This document shows positions 15,172 through 24,112 of a stretch of 34,452 bases of DNA, one piece after another. The position numbers and the translations under genes were made by a program. The notes beneath the pieces are model-generated. The model was not told where the DNA came from. It saw only the letters and a program-made list of their open reading frames with translations, and ran no database searches. This stretch comes from Flemingiibacterium sp045636145. GTDB taxonomy: Bacteria; Bacillota; Clostridia; Oscillospirales; CAG-272. The stretch spans positions 1 to 34,452 of the forward strand of contig JAZTWV010000034.1 in the NCBI GenBank assembly GCA_045636145.1, read 5' to 3'. How positions within the stretch are numbered: position 1 is the stretch's first letter; every line of letters starts with the position of its first letter.

Positions 15172-15684
15172 ATGTTAATTAACTACGTTGGAAGACATTT
15201 AAGCGTACCGGAAGATTTCAAGCCCATTGCCGAAGCAAAGCTTGCGAAATTCGACAAATACTTCCGCGACGAAGCGACCGCCACGGTCAAGCTCTCCGCA
15301 CCTAAGAACCGTGAGCGGGTGGAAGTAACCATCATGGCAGGCGGTATGATCTACCGAGGCGAAGAGACCGACGATACCTTCAGAAACGCCCTTGACCTTG
15401 CTTCAGAAGCAATTGAGCGGCAGATACGCAAAAACAAGACCAAGCTTGAAAAGCGGCTTCGCGAAAATGTTATAAAGGAATTTCCCGAAGAGCCCGTGGA
15501 CGACGAGCCGATTATCCGCACAAAGGAATTTGAGCTTCGTCCTATGACACCGGAAGAAGCGGTACTTCAGATGAACCTTCTCGGTCACAGCTTCTTCATC
15601 TACTCGGATTCGGTTTCCGGCGAAGTCAACGTTGTGTACAAGCGTGCTGACGGCGACTATGGTGTTATTGTACCGAAGAAGTAA
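15172..15684 (+). CDS. hpf: Ribosome hibernation-promoting factor, long form
   Basis: 170 residues: an N-terminal S30AE domain (about 1-95) that binds the small-subunit decoding centre, and a C-terminal dimerisation domain (about 112-170, KEFELRPMTPEEAVLQMNLLGHSFFIY...YGVIVPKK). The two-domain long form makes 100S ribosome dimers in resting cells. AAAGGTGGAGAGTTT places a good ribosome site before ATG 15172. It is a single-gene unit with its own promoter and terminator, divergent from asd. Confidence 0.96.
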   Translation: MLINYVGRHLSVPEDFKPIAEAKLAKFDKYFRDEATATVKLSAPKNRERVEVTIMAGGMIYRGEETDDTFRNALDLASEAIERQIRKNKTKLEKRLRENVIKEFPEEPVDDEPIIRTKEFELRPMTPEEAVLQMNLLGHSFFIYSDSVSGEVNVVYKRADGDYGVIVPKK

Positions 15685-15700
15685 ATATTACGCAAAATGA

Positions 15701-15734
15701 GGCTGTTGCAAGTTAATGCAACAGCCCCATTTTT
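15701..15734. terminator. Bidirectional terminator between hpf and the XRE regulator
   Basis: A 10-bp perfect stem (GGCTGTTGCA/TGCAACAGCC) with a six-base loop is followed on the plus strand by CCATTTTTATT. On the minus strand it is followed by TCATTTTGCG. It sits between converging genes. Confidence 0.88.
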
Positions 15735-15735
15735 A

Positions 15736-16077
15736 TTATTCTTTTCCGGTTCGGATGGCGTTTTTGAGGGCTGTAATAATTTCAGCTATAGCGCGAAGCT
15801 CCGAGGGAGTGCAGTCCGAAACAGCATCGTTTATGATTCCAACAGACACCGCAGAATCATTTTTCAAGTTTCCGTACATCAATTCATCGAGCGTTACATA
15901 AAGTACATTGGCGAGCGAAAACAATGTTGGCAGGCTCACCTTTGTAGCACCTCGCTCTATGTGAGAGATATTCGTAGGTTCAACACATGAATATTCGCCA
16001 AGCTTTTCCTGCGTAAGATTGTTTCGCAGGCGCGCCGCGCGTACATTTTTACCTATCGCCTTATAATCCAAGCTCAT
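15736..16077 (-). CDS. XRE-family helix-turn-helix regulator
   Basis: 113 residues with an N-terminal Cro/C1-type HTH (about residues 8-65: IGKNVRAARLRNNLTQEKLGE, then the recognition-helix region ISHIERGATKVSLPTLFSLANVLYVTLDELM). A short C-terminal helix-rich tail follows. This format is typical of small clostridial XRE regulators. ATG 16077 is chosen because GAGGTG lies six bases upstream. It follows the permease gene by 31 bases and may regulate it, or itself, but no operator can be identified. Confidence 0.88.
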   Translation of the reverse strand: MSLDYKAIGKNVRAARLRNNLTQEKLGEYSCVEPTNISHIERGATKVSLPTLFSLANVLYVTLDELMYGNLKNDSAVSVGIINDAVSDCTPSELRAIAEIITALKNAIRTGKE

Positions 16078-16108
16078 AATATCCACCTCAATTTGTAGAT
16101 ATCCCCAC

Positions 16109-17383
16109 TCACACGCCGTACATTATCCACAGCAATATGTATGCCGGAATAATGGCAGCAAGGGTGAACGGGATGCCTATCTTGAAGAAATCGCTGTTTT
16201 TCACAGTATATCCTTCCTTTCGGAGAATACCTATACCCGTGATATTCGCCGATGCACCGATAGGCGTGCAGTTGCCGCCGAGGGTCGCTCCGGAAAGCAG
16301 ACCGAAATAAAGCACCGTGGGGTCTATATTAAGTGCCGCCGCAAGTCCGCCGATAACGGGGATCATGGTTGCAACATATGGGATGTTGTCGATAAACGCC
16401 GAAATAAGTACCGATGCCCACACGATCACCGTGTAAAGGACAAACACGTTTCCGCCGCCTGCCTTGGCAAGAAGATTTGCCGCCGCGTCGATCACGCCCT
16501 GCTCGGAAATTCCGCCTATCATTATGAAAAGGCCCAGTAAAAGTCCGATAGTCTCAAAGTCGATGGTCTTGAGGGGCGAAACAACAGCTTTAACAGTCTT
16601 TTTCCTAATGAGGTTGTAAACAAGACCGACAAGAAGAATCGCACAGCATATAAGACCGTTGGTAATTGCCGGCTTGTTAGGAATAAAGGATGCAATAATC
16701 AGAGTAAGAATAGTTCCGCCGAGAAGTACCGTCGGTACGTAGTCATTAACCTTTGTAAGCTCATCGCTCTTCGGAATGGGGGCTTTTTCTTTTCTGAAAA
16801 GGTATGCCACGATTACAGCCGAAAGCATCGCACCAAGCTCTACCGCGAAGAATATACCGGGTCTGCCCTTGTACCAGAAAAAGTCCATAAAGCTCATATC
16901 AAGCGCCGAACCCAGCATAATGGCTGTGGTGTCACCAACAAGCGTCGCCGCGCCCTGAAGATTTGAGGAAACCGCGATGGAGATGATAAACGGCACGGGA
17001 TTCACTTTAAGCTTTTTCGCTATCTCAAGTGCCACGGGAGCTACCATAAGTACAGTTGCCACGTTGTCAACGAAAGCGGAAATAATACCGGAGAACAACG
17101 ACATTGCAACTATAGCCCATTTGACATTGGGTATTTTACTCATAATAAGATCAGCGAGAAGCTCCGGCATTCTGCTATCAATGAACAGCGCAACAGTTCC
17201 CATTGTACCTGCAATCATAAGAAGGACATTGAAGTCAATGGAGGCGAATACGTTTTCAAGCGAAAGCATACCTGTCACAACAAAAACAAGAGCCGAGGCA
17301 AGAGCAATGTAGGGTCTGTATTTGCTGAACGCAAGCATAAGCACGTAGGTAAGCACAAAAAGAATCAATGCGCCGATCATCAT
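16109..17383 (-). CDS. SLC13/ArsB/NhaD-type anion or ion permease
   Basis: 424 residues and strongly hydrophobic, with about 10-12 membrane segments. Two inverted halves each carry the ion-transporter-superfamily signature: AFVDNVATVLMVAPV (residues 104-118) and AFIDNIPYVATMIPV near 330. The DN motif is shared by ArsB arsenite exporters, CitMHS/DASS carriers and NhaD antiporters, so the substrate (arsenite, dicarboxylate or sodium) cannot be fixed from sequence alone. AAGGGGTG upstream of ATG 17383 is the ribosome site. It follows the flippase by 50 bases, with a TATAAT (17402-17407) between but no good -35. Confidence 0.85.
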   Translation of the reverse strand: MMIGALILFVLTYVLMLAFSKYRPYIALASALVFVVTGMLSLENVFASIDFNVLLMIAGTMGTVALFIDSRMPELLADLIMSKIPNVKWAIVAMSLFSGIISAFVDNVATVLMVAPVALEIAKKLKVNPVPFIISIAVSSNLQGAATLVGDTTAIMLGSALDMSFMDFFWYKGRPGIFFAVELGAMLSAVIVAYLFRKEKAPIPKSDELTKVNDYVPTVLLGGTILTLIIASFIPNKPAITNGLICCAILLVGLVYNLIRKKTVKAVVSPLKTIDFETIGLLLGLFIMIGGISEQGVIDAAANLLAKAGGGNVFVLYTVIVWASVLISAFIDNIPYVATMIPVIGGLAAALNIDPTVLYFGLLSGATLGGNCTPIGASANITGIGILRKEGYTVKNSDFFKIGIPFTLAAIIPAYILLWIMYGV

Positions 17384-17433
17384 AATGTAAACACCCCTTT
17401 GATTATAGAAATTTTAAATTATCTTCGTTATAC

Positions 17434-18951
17434 TTAACGCCTGTAAAGCTTCCCTGCCATGCGTTTTGCCACATCGGCAAAAAACGCAAACTGAGGGGTC
17501 CGCACCGACAGCAAAGCAAATACGAGATTCGGTAAAATCGCCGTAGTCGCCGCCGCTCCCACAAATCCGAAAACAGTAGTCGGTATAAGTGAGCAAACAT
17601 AGCGATTTATGAGACACACAGCAAAAATAACCGCCGTATAAATAAGATTGTTTACCGCATACGTGCGAATACCGTCCTTAATGCAGTAATGTCCGACGCA
17701 CACCGTTTCCCAGATAACACCCACAAAGAGGTGCGATACGGTAGTGCCGAGAAGCACGCCCAAAAGTCCCATGTCGAAATAGAACAGGAACAGTGCAGAT
17801 ACTCCGAGATTCACCGCCGCCTCGACAAATCCGCGCCATTTCACGGATTCAAAGAGGCCTCCGGCATTGATAAACATCTGATTTGTCTGCCGTATTCCGG
17901 CAAGTAGGAAGTTAAGTGCCATGATGTGAACAACTGCTCCGGAAAGAAGCCAATCTCCGCCAAATGCAATTTCAATAAACCGTCCCATCAGCGTATCAAG
18001 TGCCACTGCCGAAAAGCCGTACAGCCACGCAACAGCAAATATTATATTTCGGTATGTTTCCCCTCTCCGCTCACTTCCCTCGGCAATAAGATTGCCAACC
18101 GAAGCCGTCACGGCGTTTATGACCTGTGTTAAAATAACCTGCACCGTCTGCAAAAGCAGAAGATAGTTTGAATAAATGCCCACAAGTGCAACGTCCACGG
18201 AAGCAATAAGCAGATTGTCCGTTCCTGTAACCGCCACACTGCCGAAACGGGTCATAAACATGGCTTTTACGTTGCTTTTAATGGAATCAAGCTCACTCTT
18301 TTCGGGGAACCCCTTGACAGCTTTAAGATATGGGAACATCTTCCCTGCCGTATGTGATATGGCGACGTTTGATGCCACCGTACATACAAGCTGTGCCGCA
18401 ACATACAGAACAAAGCTTTCCGCCACGATAAGAAGCACAAGCTGAAGCACATTCTGAATTATGGAAAACAGGCTGATGTTTACGGAATTCTTATAATCCT
18501 GTTCTGATGCCGTAATAAGAGCACGCTTGTAGGAAAAGAGATAGCTTGCCGCGGAATTTGCAAGAAACAGCAGATATATGAGCGTTATATTTGAAATATC
18601 GGGGACACTCTCGGTAATAAGCGGCAGAAACGGTACAAGACATAGTCCAAGCACCGTAACGATAGCCGCCACAACGCGGTACGCCGCACTGTAGAGGTTC
18701 ATCACCCGACCGATACGTTCCCTGTCATCATCGGCAATAGGCGAATACAAAGCAAAGGTAAAAGCCGCGCCCATACCAAGCTCACTCAGCGACAGAAGGG
18801 ATAATACCGAATAAAATATGTTGTTAAGCCCAAGATATGCATCTCCAAGCTTATTTGCAAATACGATGCGCGTAACAAAGCCGAAAATAAGGCTTACAGC
18901 CTGTCCGACAATGGCGTACAGGCTATTTTTTACTGAACGCTCAGATCTCAT
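17434..18951 (-). CDS. Polysaccharide/lipid-linked oligosaccharide flippase (MOP superfamily)
   Basis: 505 residues with roughly 12-14 predicted membrane segments and the PST/MurJ-like MOP N-terminus (VKNSLYAIVGQAVSLIFGF, then NKLGDAYLGLNNIFYSVLSLLSLSELGMGAAF). Such proteins move undecaprenyl-linked sugars across the membrane during cell-surface polysaccharide synthesis. No glycosyltransferases are adjacent, although gtrA lies three genes upstream. The start codon overlaps the copZ stop (TAATG) and has no clear ribosome site, so translation probably depends on copZ. The coupling to copper genes looks accidental or regulatory rather than functional. Confidence 0.88.
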   Translation of the reverse strand: MRSERSVKNSLYAIVGQAVSLIFGFVTRIVFANKLGDAYLGLNNIFYSVLSLLSLSELGMGAAFTFALYSPIADDDRERIGRVMNLYSAAYRVVAAIVTVLGLCLVPFLPLITESVPDISNITLIYLLFLANSAASYLFSYKRALITASEQDYKNSVNISLFSIIQNVLQLVLLIVAESFVLYVAAQLVCTVASNVAISHTAGKMFPYLKAVKGFPEKSELDSIKSNVKAMFMTRFGSVAVTGTDNLLIASVDVALVGIYSNYLLLLQTVQVILTQVINAVTASVGNLIAEGSERRGETYRNIIFAVAWLYGFSAVALDTLMGRFIEIAFGGDWLLSGAVVHIMALNFLLAGIRQTNQMFINAGGLFESVKWRGFVEAAVNLGVSALFLFYFDMGLLGVLLGTTVSHLFVGVIWETVCVGHYCIKDGIRTYAVNNLIYTAVIFAVCLINRYVCSLIPTTVFGFVGAAATTAILPNLVFALLSVRTPQFAFFADVAKRMAGKLYRR

Positions 18952-19151
18952 TATTTTATTTCGACAACCACAAAGCCAAGGTCCTCAACGGTCTCGCGCA
19001 GTACGCGCTCATCGGGGATATTGTCGCCGTCAACTGTAGCCAAAGCCGAGTTAAGGTCCACCTTAGCGGAAAGTCCAAGAGCCTTCAGTGCGTTTTCTAC
19101 GCGAGCACTGCAATGGGAGCAGTGCATTCCTTCAATTTTGATAGTTTTCAT
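18951..19151 (-). CDS. copZ: Copper chaperone-like heavy-metal-associated domain protein
   Basis: A 66-residue stand-alone HMA domain with the GMHCSHC copper-binding loop (Cys11, Cys14) and the beta-alpha-beta-beta-alpha-beta spacing of CopZ. It would ferry Cu(I) to the membrane ATPase encoded just upstream. ATG 19151 is selected because GGAGG lies seven bases upstream. The frame extends 10 codons earlier, into the intergenic stretch, without support. It follows copA by 26 bases. Confidence 0.9.
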   Translation of the reverse strand: MKTIKIEGMHCSHCSARVENALKALGLSAKVDLNSALATVDGDNIPDERVLRETVEDLGFVVVEIK

Positions 19152-19177
19152 TTTATTTTCCTCCAAAAACAGTTTTA

Positions 19178-21436
19178 TCACACTTTCATTTTATACAGTC
19201 TCAGCGCGTTTGTTACCACAAACAACGACGAAAGACTCATGGCGGCGGCACCTACCATAGGACTCAAAACTATCCCAAATGGTGAGAGCACGCCTGCCGC
19301 AATCGGTATTCCAAGGGTGTTGTAGAAAAACGCCCAGAAAAGATTTTGGCGTATATTTCGCATAGTACGCCGCGAAAACTCAATTGCATCGGGAACGCCG
19401 CTAAGATCGCTTCCCATCAGCACTATATCTGCACAGTCGATGGCTATGTCCGTCCCCGTGCCTATGGCGATTCCCACATCAGCCCGTGTAAGGGCAGGCG
19501 AATCGTTGATGCCGTCACCCACAAATGCAACTTTGTGTCCATCCGCCATGAGGGACGCCACAACACGCTCCTTATCAGCCGGAAGCACCTCTGCCGTAAT
19601 ATGCTTGATGCCTGCCTGTTTTGCTATGGCATCTGCGGTGATTTTATTGTCGCCCGTAAGCATCATTGCTTCAACATTAAGCTCGTAAAGCCGTTCTACT
19701 GCCTGACGTGATGTAGGCTTTATTGTATCTGCGGCGGCTATGATTCCAATAACTCTGCCGCCCCTCGCAAACAGCATGGGCGTTTTTCCGTCCTGTGCAA
19801 GCCGTGCGAGAATATCGGTGTATTCCGATGTAGGCACTCCCTGCTCCGCCATATATGCGGCATTGCCTGCAAAGCAAACTTCGCCGCCAATTACAGCATG
19901 AACGCCTCTGCCGGACACAGCCGAAAAATCCTCATATTCCACAGGCGAAGCACCGTTTTCGGCACAGTATTCGCGAATCGCCTGTGCAAGCGGATGCTCG
20001 CTGACTGCCTCCAGCGTTGCCGCAACAGATAAAAGCTCGTCCTTATTTTTCGATATAACATCGGTAACAGACGGCTTGCCCTCTGTTACCGTGCCGGTCT
20101 TATCAAGTGCCACTGTCTTCACCTTGTGAAGCACTTCAAGAGCCTCCGCGGATTTAACGAGTATTCCTCTCTCTGCCATACGACCTATAGCCACTGTCAC
20201 CGCTACAGGTGTGGCAAGTCCCAGAGCACAAGGACATGATATAACAAGCACCGAAACGGCGCAGTTAAGCGCAAAATCAAAGGGTTTGCCAATAAGCATC
20301 CACACAGCAAAGGTAATCACTGCAATACCCATTACCACCGGCACAAAAATTCCGCTTACACGGTCGGCAAGCCTTGAAATAGGTGCTTTTGTGGCACCGG
20401 CATCCCTCACAAGGCGGATTATACCTGCAAGTGAAGTCTCAGCTCCAACCTTAACGGCGCGGTATTTAAAACTGCCGTTTTTGTTAATGGAAGCCGCCAT
20501 CACGCTGTCGCCGACGCTCTTTTCCACCGGAATGGATTCGCCGGTAAGCGCGGATTCGTCAACGCTTGACGTTCCCCAAGTGACAACGCCGTCCGCCGGC
20601 AGAGATTCGCCGGGGCGTATGACGATAATGTCACCTACGACAAGCTCGGAAGTGCTGATTTCAACCATCCTGCCGTCACGCTCAACTGTGGCGGTGTCAG
20701 GAGCAAGTCCGGAAAGGCGTTCAACTGCCGCGCCTGTCTTTCGCTTACTCTTTTCTTCCATGAATTTTCCGACAGTAACAAGAGTAAGTATCATCGCTGC
20801 AGATTCAAAGTAGAGATTCTCACGGTAATAATCAACCGTCCCAAGATCGCCCTGACCGAGGGCGTATCCCATTATGAAAATCGCGGCAATTCCGTAAATC
20901 ACGGCAGCCGATGAGCCAACTGCCACAAGTGAATCCATATTGGGCGCGCCGTGAAAGAGTGCTTTGAAGCCGTTTATATAAAATTTGCGGTTGAGATACA
21001 TAATCGGGAGAGTGAGAAGAAACTGCAAAAATGCAAATACTACCGCCCCCTCGGTTTTGTGGAACAAATGGGGTGTAGGAAGTCCAAGCATATGCCCCAT
21101 GGTGAGGTACATAAGCACCGCGAGAAATCCTATTGACACAAACAGGCGTATTCGCATTTCTGCCGTAGCGGCATCACTTTTATTGTCGTCCTCGGGCTTT
21201 TCTTTTGCGGTTTTTGTCTTATTTTCAATAAGAGTCGCCGAGAATCCAGCCTTGGCAACAGCCGTGCATATCTTCTCCGCAAGCTCACCGTCAGTCACAT
21301 CGGTGTCAACAACCAAAAGCTTGGCAAGCAGATTAACACTCGCCGCGCCCACACCCTCGATACGCCGAACAACCCTCTCAACAGATGCTGAGCAGGCGGC
21401 ACAGCTCATTCCTTCCACATTGAATTTAAGCTTCAT
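19178..21436 (-). CDS. copA: Copper-exporting P1B-type ATPase
   Basis: 752 residues. One N-terminal HMA domain (residues 4-66, CxxC at 12-15) is followed by a linker and paired membrane helices. TGES (298-301) marks the actuator loop and CPC (401-403) the ion-binding helix. DKTGT (445-449) is the phosphorylation site, and a late GDGINDSPAL is the hinge. The last two helices carry YN and MSLSS, the combination typical of Cu(I)-specific pumps. It exports cytosolic Cu(I). No CsoR or CopY regulator gene is in the window. Its ATG directly abuts the gtrA stop (TAAATG). Confidence 0.95.
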   Translation of the reverse strand: MKLKFNVEGMSCAACSASVERVVRRIEGVGAASVNLLAKLLVVDTDVTDGELAEKICTAVAKAGFSATLIENKTKTAKEKPEDDNKSDAATAEMRIRLFVSIGFLAVLMYLTMGHMLGLPTPHLFHKTEGAVVFAFLQFLLTLPIMYLNRKFYINGFKALFHGAPNMDSLVAVGSSAAVIYGIAAIFIMGYALGQGDLGTVDYYRENLYFESAAMILTLVTVGKFMEEKSKRKTGAAVERLSGLAPDTATVERDGRMVEISTSELVVGDIIVIRPGESLPADGVVTWGTSSVDESALTGESIPVEKSVGDSVMAASINKNGSFKYRAVKVGAETSLAGIIRLVRDAGATKAPISRLADRVSGIFVPVVMGIAVITFAVWMLIGKPFDFALNCAVSVLVISCPCALGLATPVAVTVAIGRMAERGILVKSAEALEVLHKVKTVALDKTGTVTEGKPSVTDVISKNKDELLSVAATLEAVSEHPLAQAIREYCAENGASPVEYEDFSAVSGRGVHAVIGGEVCFAGNAAYMAEQGVPTSEYTDILARLAQDGKTPMLFARGGRVIGIIAAADTIKPTSRQAVERLYELNVEAMMLTGDNKITADAIAKQAGIKHITAEVLPADKERVVASLMADGHKVAFVGDGINDSPALTRADVGIAIGTGTDIAIDCADIVLMGSDLSGVPDAIEFSRRTMRNIRQNLFWAFFYNTLGIPIAAGVLSPFGIVLSPMVGAAAMSLSSLFVVTNALRLYKMKV

Positions 21437-21856
21437 TTACTTGTTCCTCTTTTTAAAAATAAACAGCTTTGATGCGATATAATTGAGTATCACTGTAAGT
21501 ACCGCCACAGGTATCTTGGCGATATGCTCACTAATAGAAGCAACGCCAACGGCGAGCCACAAAAGCCCCGTTTCAAGCACTCCCGATCCGAGACGCACCA
21601 AAACGAATCCTGCCATCTGATAAAACAGACCTTGTGCTGATTCGGTCTTATCCTCAAAAACAAACAGCTTGTTTACAGCAAAAGCGAATGCCACCGCAAG
21701 CACCCACGAAACGATCTGAGCCGCCAGATAATGAAGACCGAGATAAAGAAGCGCATAGTATGAAACAAAGCTGACGACAGTTGTAAGTACACCGAAGATA
21801 AGATACATAATGATCTCACGGTATTTTAGAAACAGTGCCTTAATTTTCTCTGTCAT
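21437..21856 (-). CDS. GtrA-family membrane protein
   Basis: 139 residues with four predicted membrane helices and the GtrA pattern: IIMYLIFGVLTTVVSFVSYY at the N-terminus, WVLAVAFAFAVNKLFVF in the middle and YIASKLFIF near the end. GtrA proteins are thought to help move lipid-linked sugars for glycosylation of surface polymers. It starts inside the end of the preceding toprim gene (17-base overlap), with GAGGAG 10 bases upstream. Confidence 0.9.
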   Translation of the reverse strand: MTEKIKALFLKYREIIMYLIFGVLTTVVSFVSYYALLYLGLHYLAAQIVSWVLAVAFAFAVNKLFVFEDKTESAQGLFYQMAGFVLVRLGSGVLETGLLWLAVGVASISEHIAKIPVAVLTVILNYIASKLFIFKKRNK

Positions 21857-22433
21857 TCTTCAAAAACTCCTCATATCGCTCGGCTTCACCGAGAAGATTT
21901 ATTGCCGCAAGCAGCGCATTTGCCGACATATTGTCGGGAAGATCAAGAAATCGGCAAAGTCTTGCCCTCTTTTCGGCGGACTTGTCACTTCCCGAAAGTC
22001 CTGCACCAAAGAAATCGGCTTTTGACAGTTCTCTTGCCTGACCCCTTGGTTCGCTGTTCGATGCAAAGGGTGCGAGAAGCTCGTAAATAAGCTTCGCTTC
22101 CATGCCCTCAACGCCGAGAGTCCCCTCTTTTGACGGCTCTTTTTTTCTTTTTTCCTTGCCCTCTATCTTGGGTATATACAAATGATACAGCTTTTCTTTA
22201 GGCAAAATGCGGTTAAAGAACTTGCGTATCACAATTCCTGCGCCGTCAGAATCGGTAAGCACGATCATTCCGCGTGGTGCGGCAAGCCGTCTGATGAGTG
22301 CCGCCTTTTCCTCAGATGCAAACACACCGAAGCCGTCCGTTGTGATTATCTGGGCATCGGCAACACAGGACACCTTTATTTTATCGTACTTTCCCTCAAC
22401 AGCTATGGGAATATCTATTTTCAGCTTATCCAT
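21840..22433 (-). CDS. Toprim/DUF4093 protein, ribonuclease M5-like
   Basis: 197 residues. A toprim domain occupies the first half: AVEGKYDK with the catalytic-type Glu, then IVLTDSDGAG with the DxD metal pair. A KRKKEPSKEGTLGVEGM segment and a helical DUF4093 C-terminus follow, as in RNase M5. RNase M5 matures 5S rRNA precursors. This clostridial subfamily is RNase M5-like but its substrate is not proven. ATG 22433 lies four bases after the holA stop, so translation is probably coupled; the frame opens upstream within holA. Confidence 0.85.
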   Translation of the reverse strand: MDKLKIDIPIAVEGKYDKIKVSCVADAQIITTDGFGVFASEEKAALIRRLAAPRGMIVLTDSDGAGIVIRKFFNRILPKEKLYHLYIPKIEGKEKRKKEPSKEGTLGVEGMEAKLIYELLAPFASNSEPRGQARELSKADFFGAGLSGSDKSAEKRARLCRFLDLPDNMSANALLAAINLLGEAERYEEFLKNDREN

Positions 22434-22437
22434 ACAC

Positions 22438-23505
22438 TTAAAAAACTTTCTTTTTTCTGTACTGTGAGGCGGTAACAATCAGCCGCTCAAGCAGCAGATA
22501 ATCATCCGGCGAGCTTGTTTTAAGTGCCTTGTCCGTTTCATAGCAAAGCTCTATTATCTCGGACAGTGCCTGACGCTCGCAGGTCTTTGCCTTTGCCATA
22601 CGAAGCTTTGCCACATACGGATGAAGTCCCAACCGCTTTGCCGCATCCTCGTGTGATATGCCGGCATCGGAAAACAGTCTGAGGGCATAAAGATCGGTAA
22701 AAATCTTGATGATTCCGCCAAGGATAACGGGAACAGGCTCGTTCTTCATACGCATATCAGAAAGAACATAAAACGCCTTTTCATTATCGCCCGAAAGAAT
22801 GGCATCCGCAAACTCAAAATCGCCGATCTCCTTGTTGCGCGAACACACAAAGTCAATATCCGCGCGGCACAGCTTGTCCCTCTCTTTGTAGTGAAGATAG
22901 GCGCACAGCTTGTCTATCTCGCCCGAAAGCGTGGTCATATCGTGCCCCACTGTCTCGATAATATAGGCGCACTCCGGCAGTTCCGCGATAATCGACTCCG
23001 AGGTAAGATGCTTCTGCACCCATGAGATGATTCTCTGTGAGCTTTCGTGTGCAAACTCCACAGGAATCGCATATTCTCTGAAAAGCTTCATTGCAGCAGA
23101 GGGTGTTTTAGCATCTCCGGGATCAAAATTTTCGGGGGTGGTGTAAATAACAAGAACCGTATCTTCGCTCACGGATGCCGCCTCAAGTGCCGACTTAAGA
23201 CCGTCCGTATCCTCTTTTTTGCGATACTCGGAAAAGGGTATCTCATAAAGCTCGATAAGCTTGTATTCACTCATCATGGGCATACTCATCACCGCCGCAT
23301 AGAGGGCGTCTGTGGTGTAATTATCCCTTGTGAATATGAAATGATTGAAGGCGGCAGTGTTTTCGTCCTTGCATATTTTTTCGCGCAGTGAATGAAGCTC
23401 ACGCTGTTTTAAGAAGTTTTCATCTCCGAAAAAAAGATACGCTCCGGGCTTTATATTCTTAAATTCGGTGCGAAACTGCGCCCCTGTGATAGTTTTGTTT
23501 GCCAT
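22438..23505 (-). CDS. holA: DNA polymerase III subunit delta
   Basis: 355 residues, usual length. HolA is the wrench subunit of the clamp loader that opens the beta clamp. Seen are the N-terminal PGAYLFFGDENFLKQRELHSLREKI (a degenerate P-loop region of the AAA-like fold), an acid-rich middle, and the C-terminal FADAILSGDNEKAFYVLSDMRMKNEPVPVILGGIIKIFTDLYALR. That last stretch is the characteristic helical collar. It starts one base after the DUF1934 stop codon, indicating one transcript. Confidence 0.94.
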   Translation of the reverse strand: MANKTITGAQFRTEFKNIKPGAYLFFGDENFLKQRELHSLREKICKDENTAAFNHFIFTRDNYTTDALYAAVMSMPMMSEYKLIELYEIPFSEYRKKEDTDGLKSALEAASVSEDTVLVIYTTPENFDPGDAKTPSAAMKLFREYAIPVEFAHESSQRIISWVQKHLTSESIIAELPECAYIIETVGHDMTTLSGEIDKLCAYLHYKERDKLCRADIDFVCSRNKEIGDFEFADAILSGDNEKAFYVLSDMRMKNEPVPVILGGIIKIFTDLYALRLFSDAGISHEDAAKRLGLHPYVAKLRMAKAKTCERQALSEIIELCYETDKALKTSSPDDYLLLERLIVTASQYRKKKVF

Positions 23506-23506
23506 A

Positions 23507-24001
23507 TCAGCGAGTTGGGCGCACTATAACGTGCATAATAGTGCGCTGTACAAGGCTTCCGCGGAATTCCATGCCGTAGCTGATTTTCAGCTCTCCGCCG
23601 TCCTCTGTAAGCTCGTTTACAAGCTTCTCCGTGTCAATAACAAAGGGAAGCTCCATTTCGGGGGTGTTCTGGGTACACATTATGCGTCCGCCGTCCTCAA
23701 AGCAAAGTGAGCCGTACACATTTCCCTTTCGCTCCATAACCACGATTCCGGGATTTTTAAGCTCAAAGGAAATACTTGTGGTAGTTCCCTCCATGCCCGT
23801 AAGCTCCGTTTCGTCGTATTCCACAGCCAGCCTGCCGTCCTTAGTAAAAAGCCTACCCTCGTAGTCAATATCAATGCGCTGTGCATCTACGGAATCGAAG
23901 CTGTCTGCACTGAACACATCCACAGGCGTAACATTTTTGACGTAGTTTACGCTCGGCGTAAAATGCGCCGATTTTATATTTATCATTACTGTTTTTTCCA
24001 T
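23507..24001 (-). CDS. DUF1934 beta-barrel protein (YwiB-like)
   Basis: 164 residues with a beta-rich, lipocalin-like pattern of DUF1934 (PF09148): IDIDYEGRLFTKDGRLAVEYDETELTGMEGTTTSISF, GNVYGSLCFEDGGR, and a C-terminal LKISYGMEFRGSLVQRTIMHVIVRP. The family is widespread in Firmicutes with no defined biochemical role. It heads the long minus-strand run and has its own promoter with an extended -10. Confidence 0.85.
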   Translation of the reverse strand: MEKTVMINIKSAHFTPSVNYVKNVTPVDVFSADSFDSVDAQRIDIDYEGRLFTKDGRLAVEYDETELTGMEGTTTSISFELKNPGIVVMERKGNVYGSLCFEDGGRIMCTQNTPEMELPFVIDTEKLVNELTEDGGELKISYGMEFRGSLVQRTIMHVIVRPTR

Positions 24002-24044
24002 GATAAAACATATTCTCCCAAGTAACAGTATAATTATTAAGGTA

Positions 24045-24078
24045 ATTATATCACGCTTACTCCATGTGTTCTACACAT
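24045..24078 (-). promoter_or_regulatory. Promoter with adjoining palindrome upstream of DUF1934
   Basis: On the minus strand an extended -10 (TGATATAAT, 24045-24053) lies about 44 bases before the DUF1934 ATG. A weak -35 (TAGAAC) overlaps the palindrome ATGTGT-TCT-ACACAT at 24064-24078. The palindrome could be an operator or part of the weak end of the mfd transcript. No U-rich terminator is seen after mfd. Confidence 0.55.
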
Positions 24079-24112
24079 ATTTGTAAATTTTCGACATTTC
24101 GTGATATAGCGG

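Noticed and set aside
16109..17383. Assignment as arsenite exporter ArsB
   Set aside because: The DN motifs are shared across the ion-transporter superfamily, and no arsR, arsC or arsA gene is adjacent.
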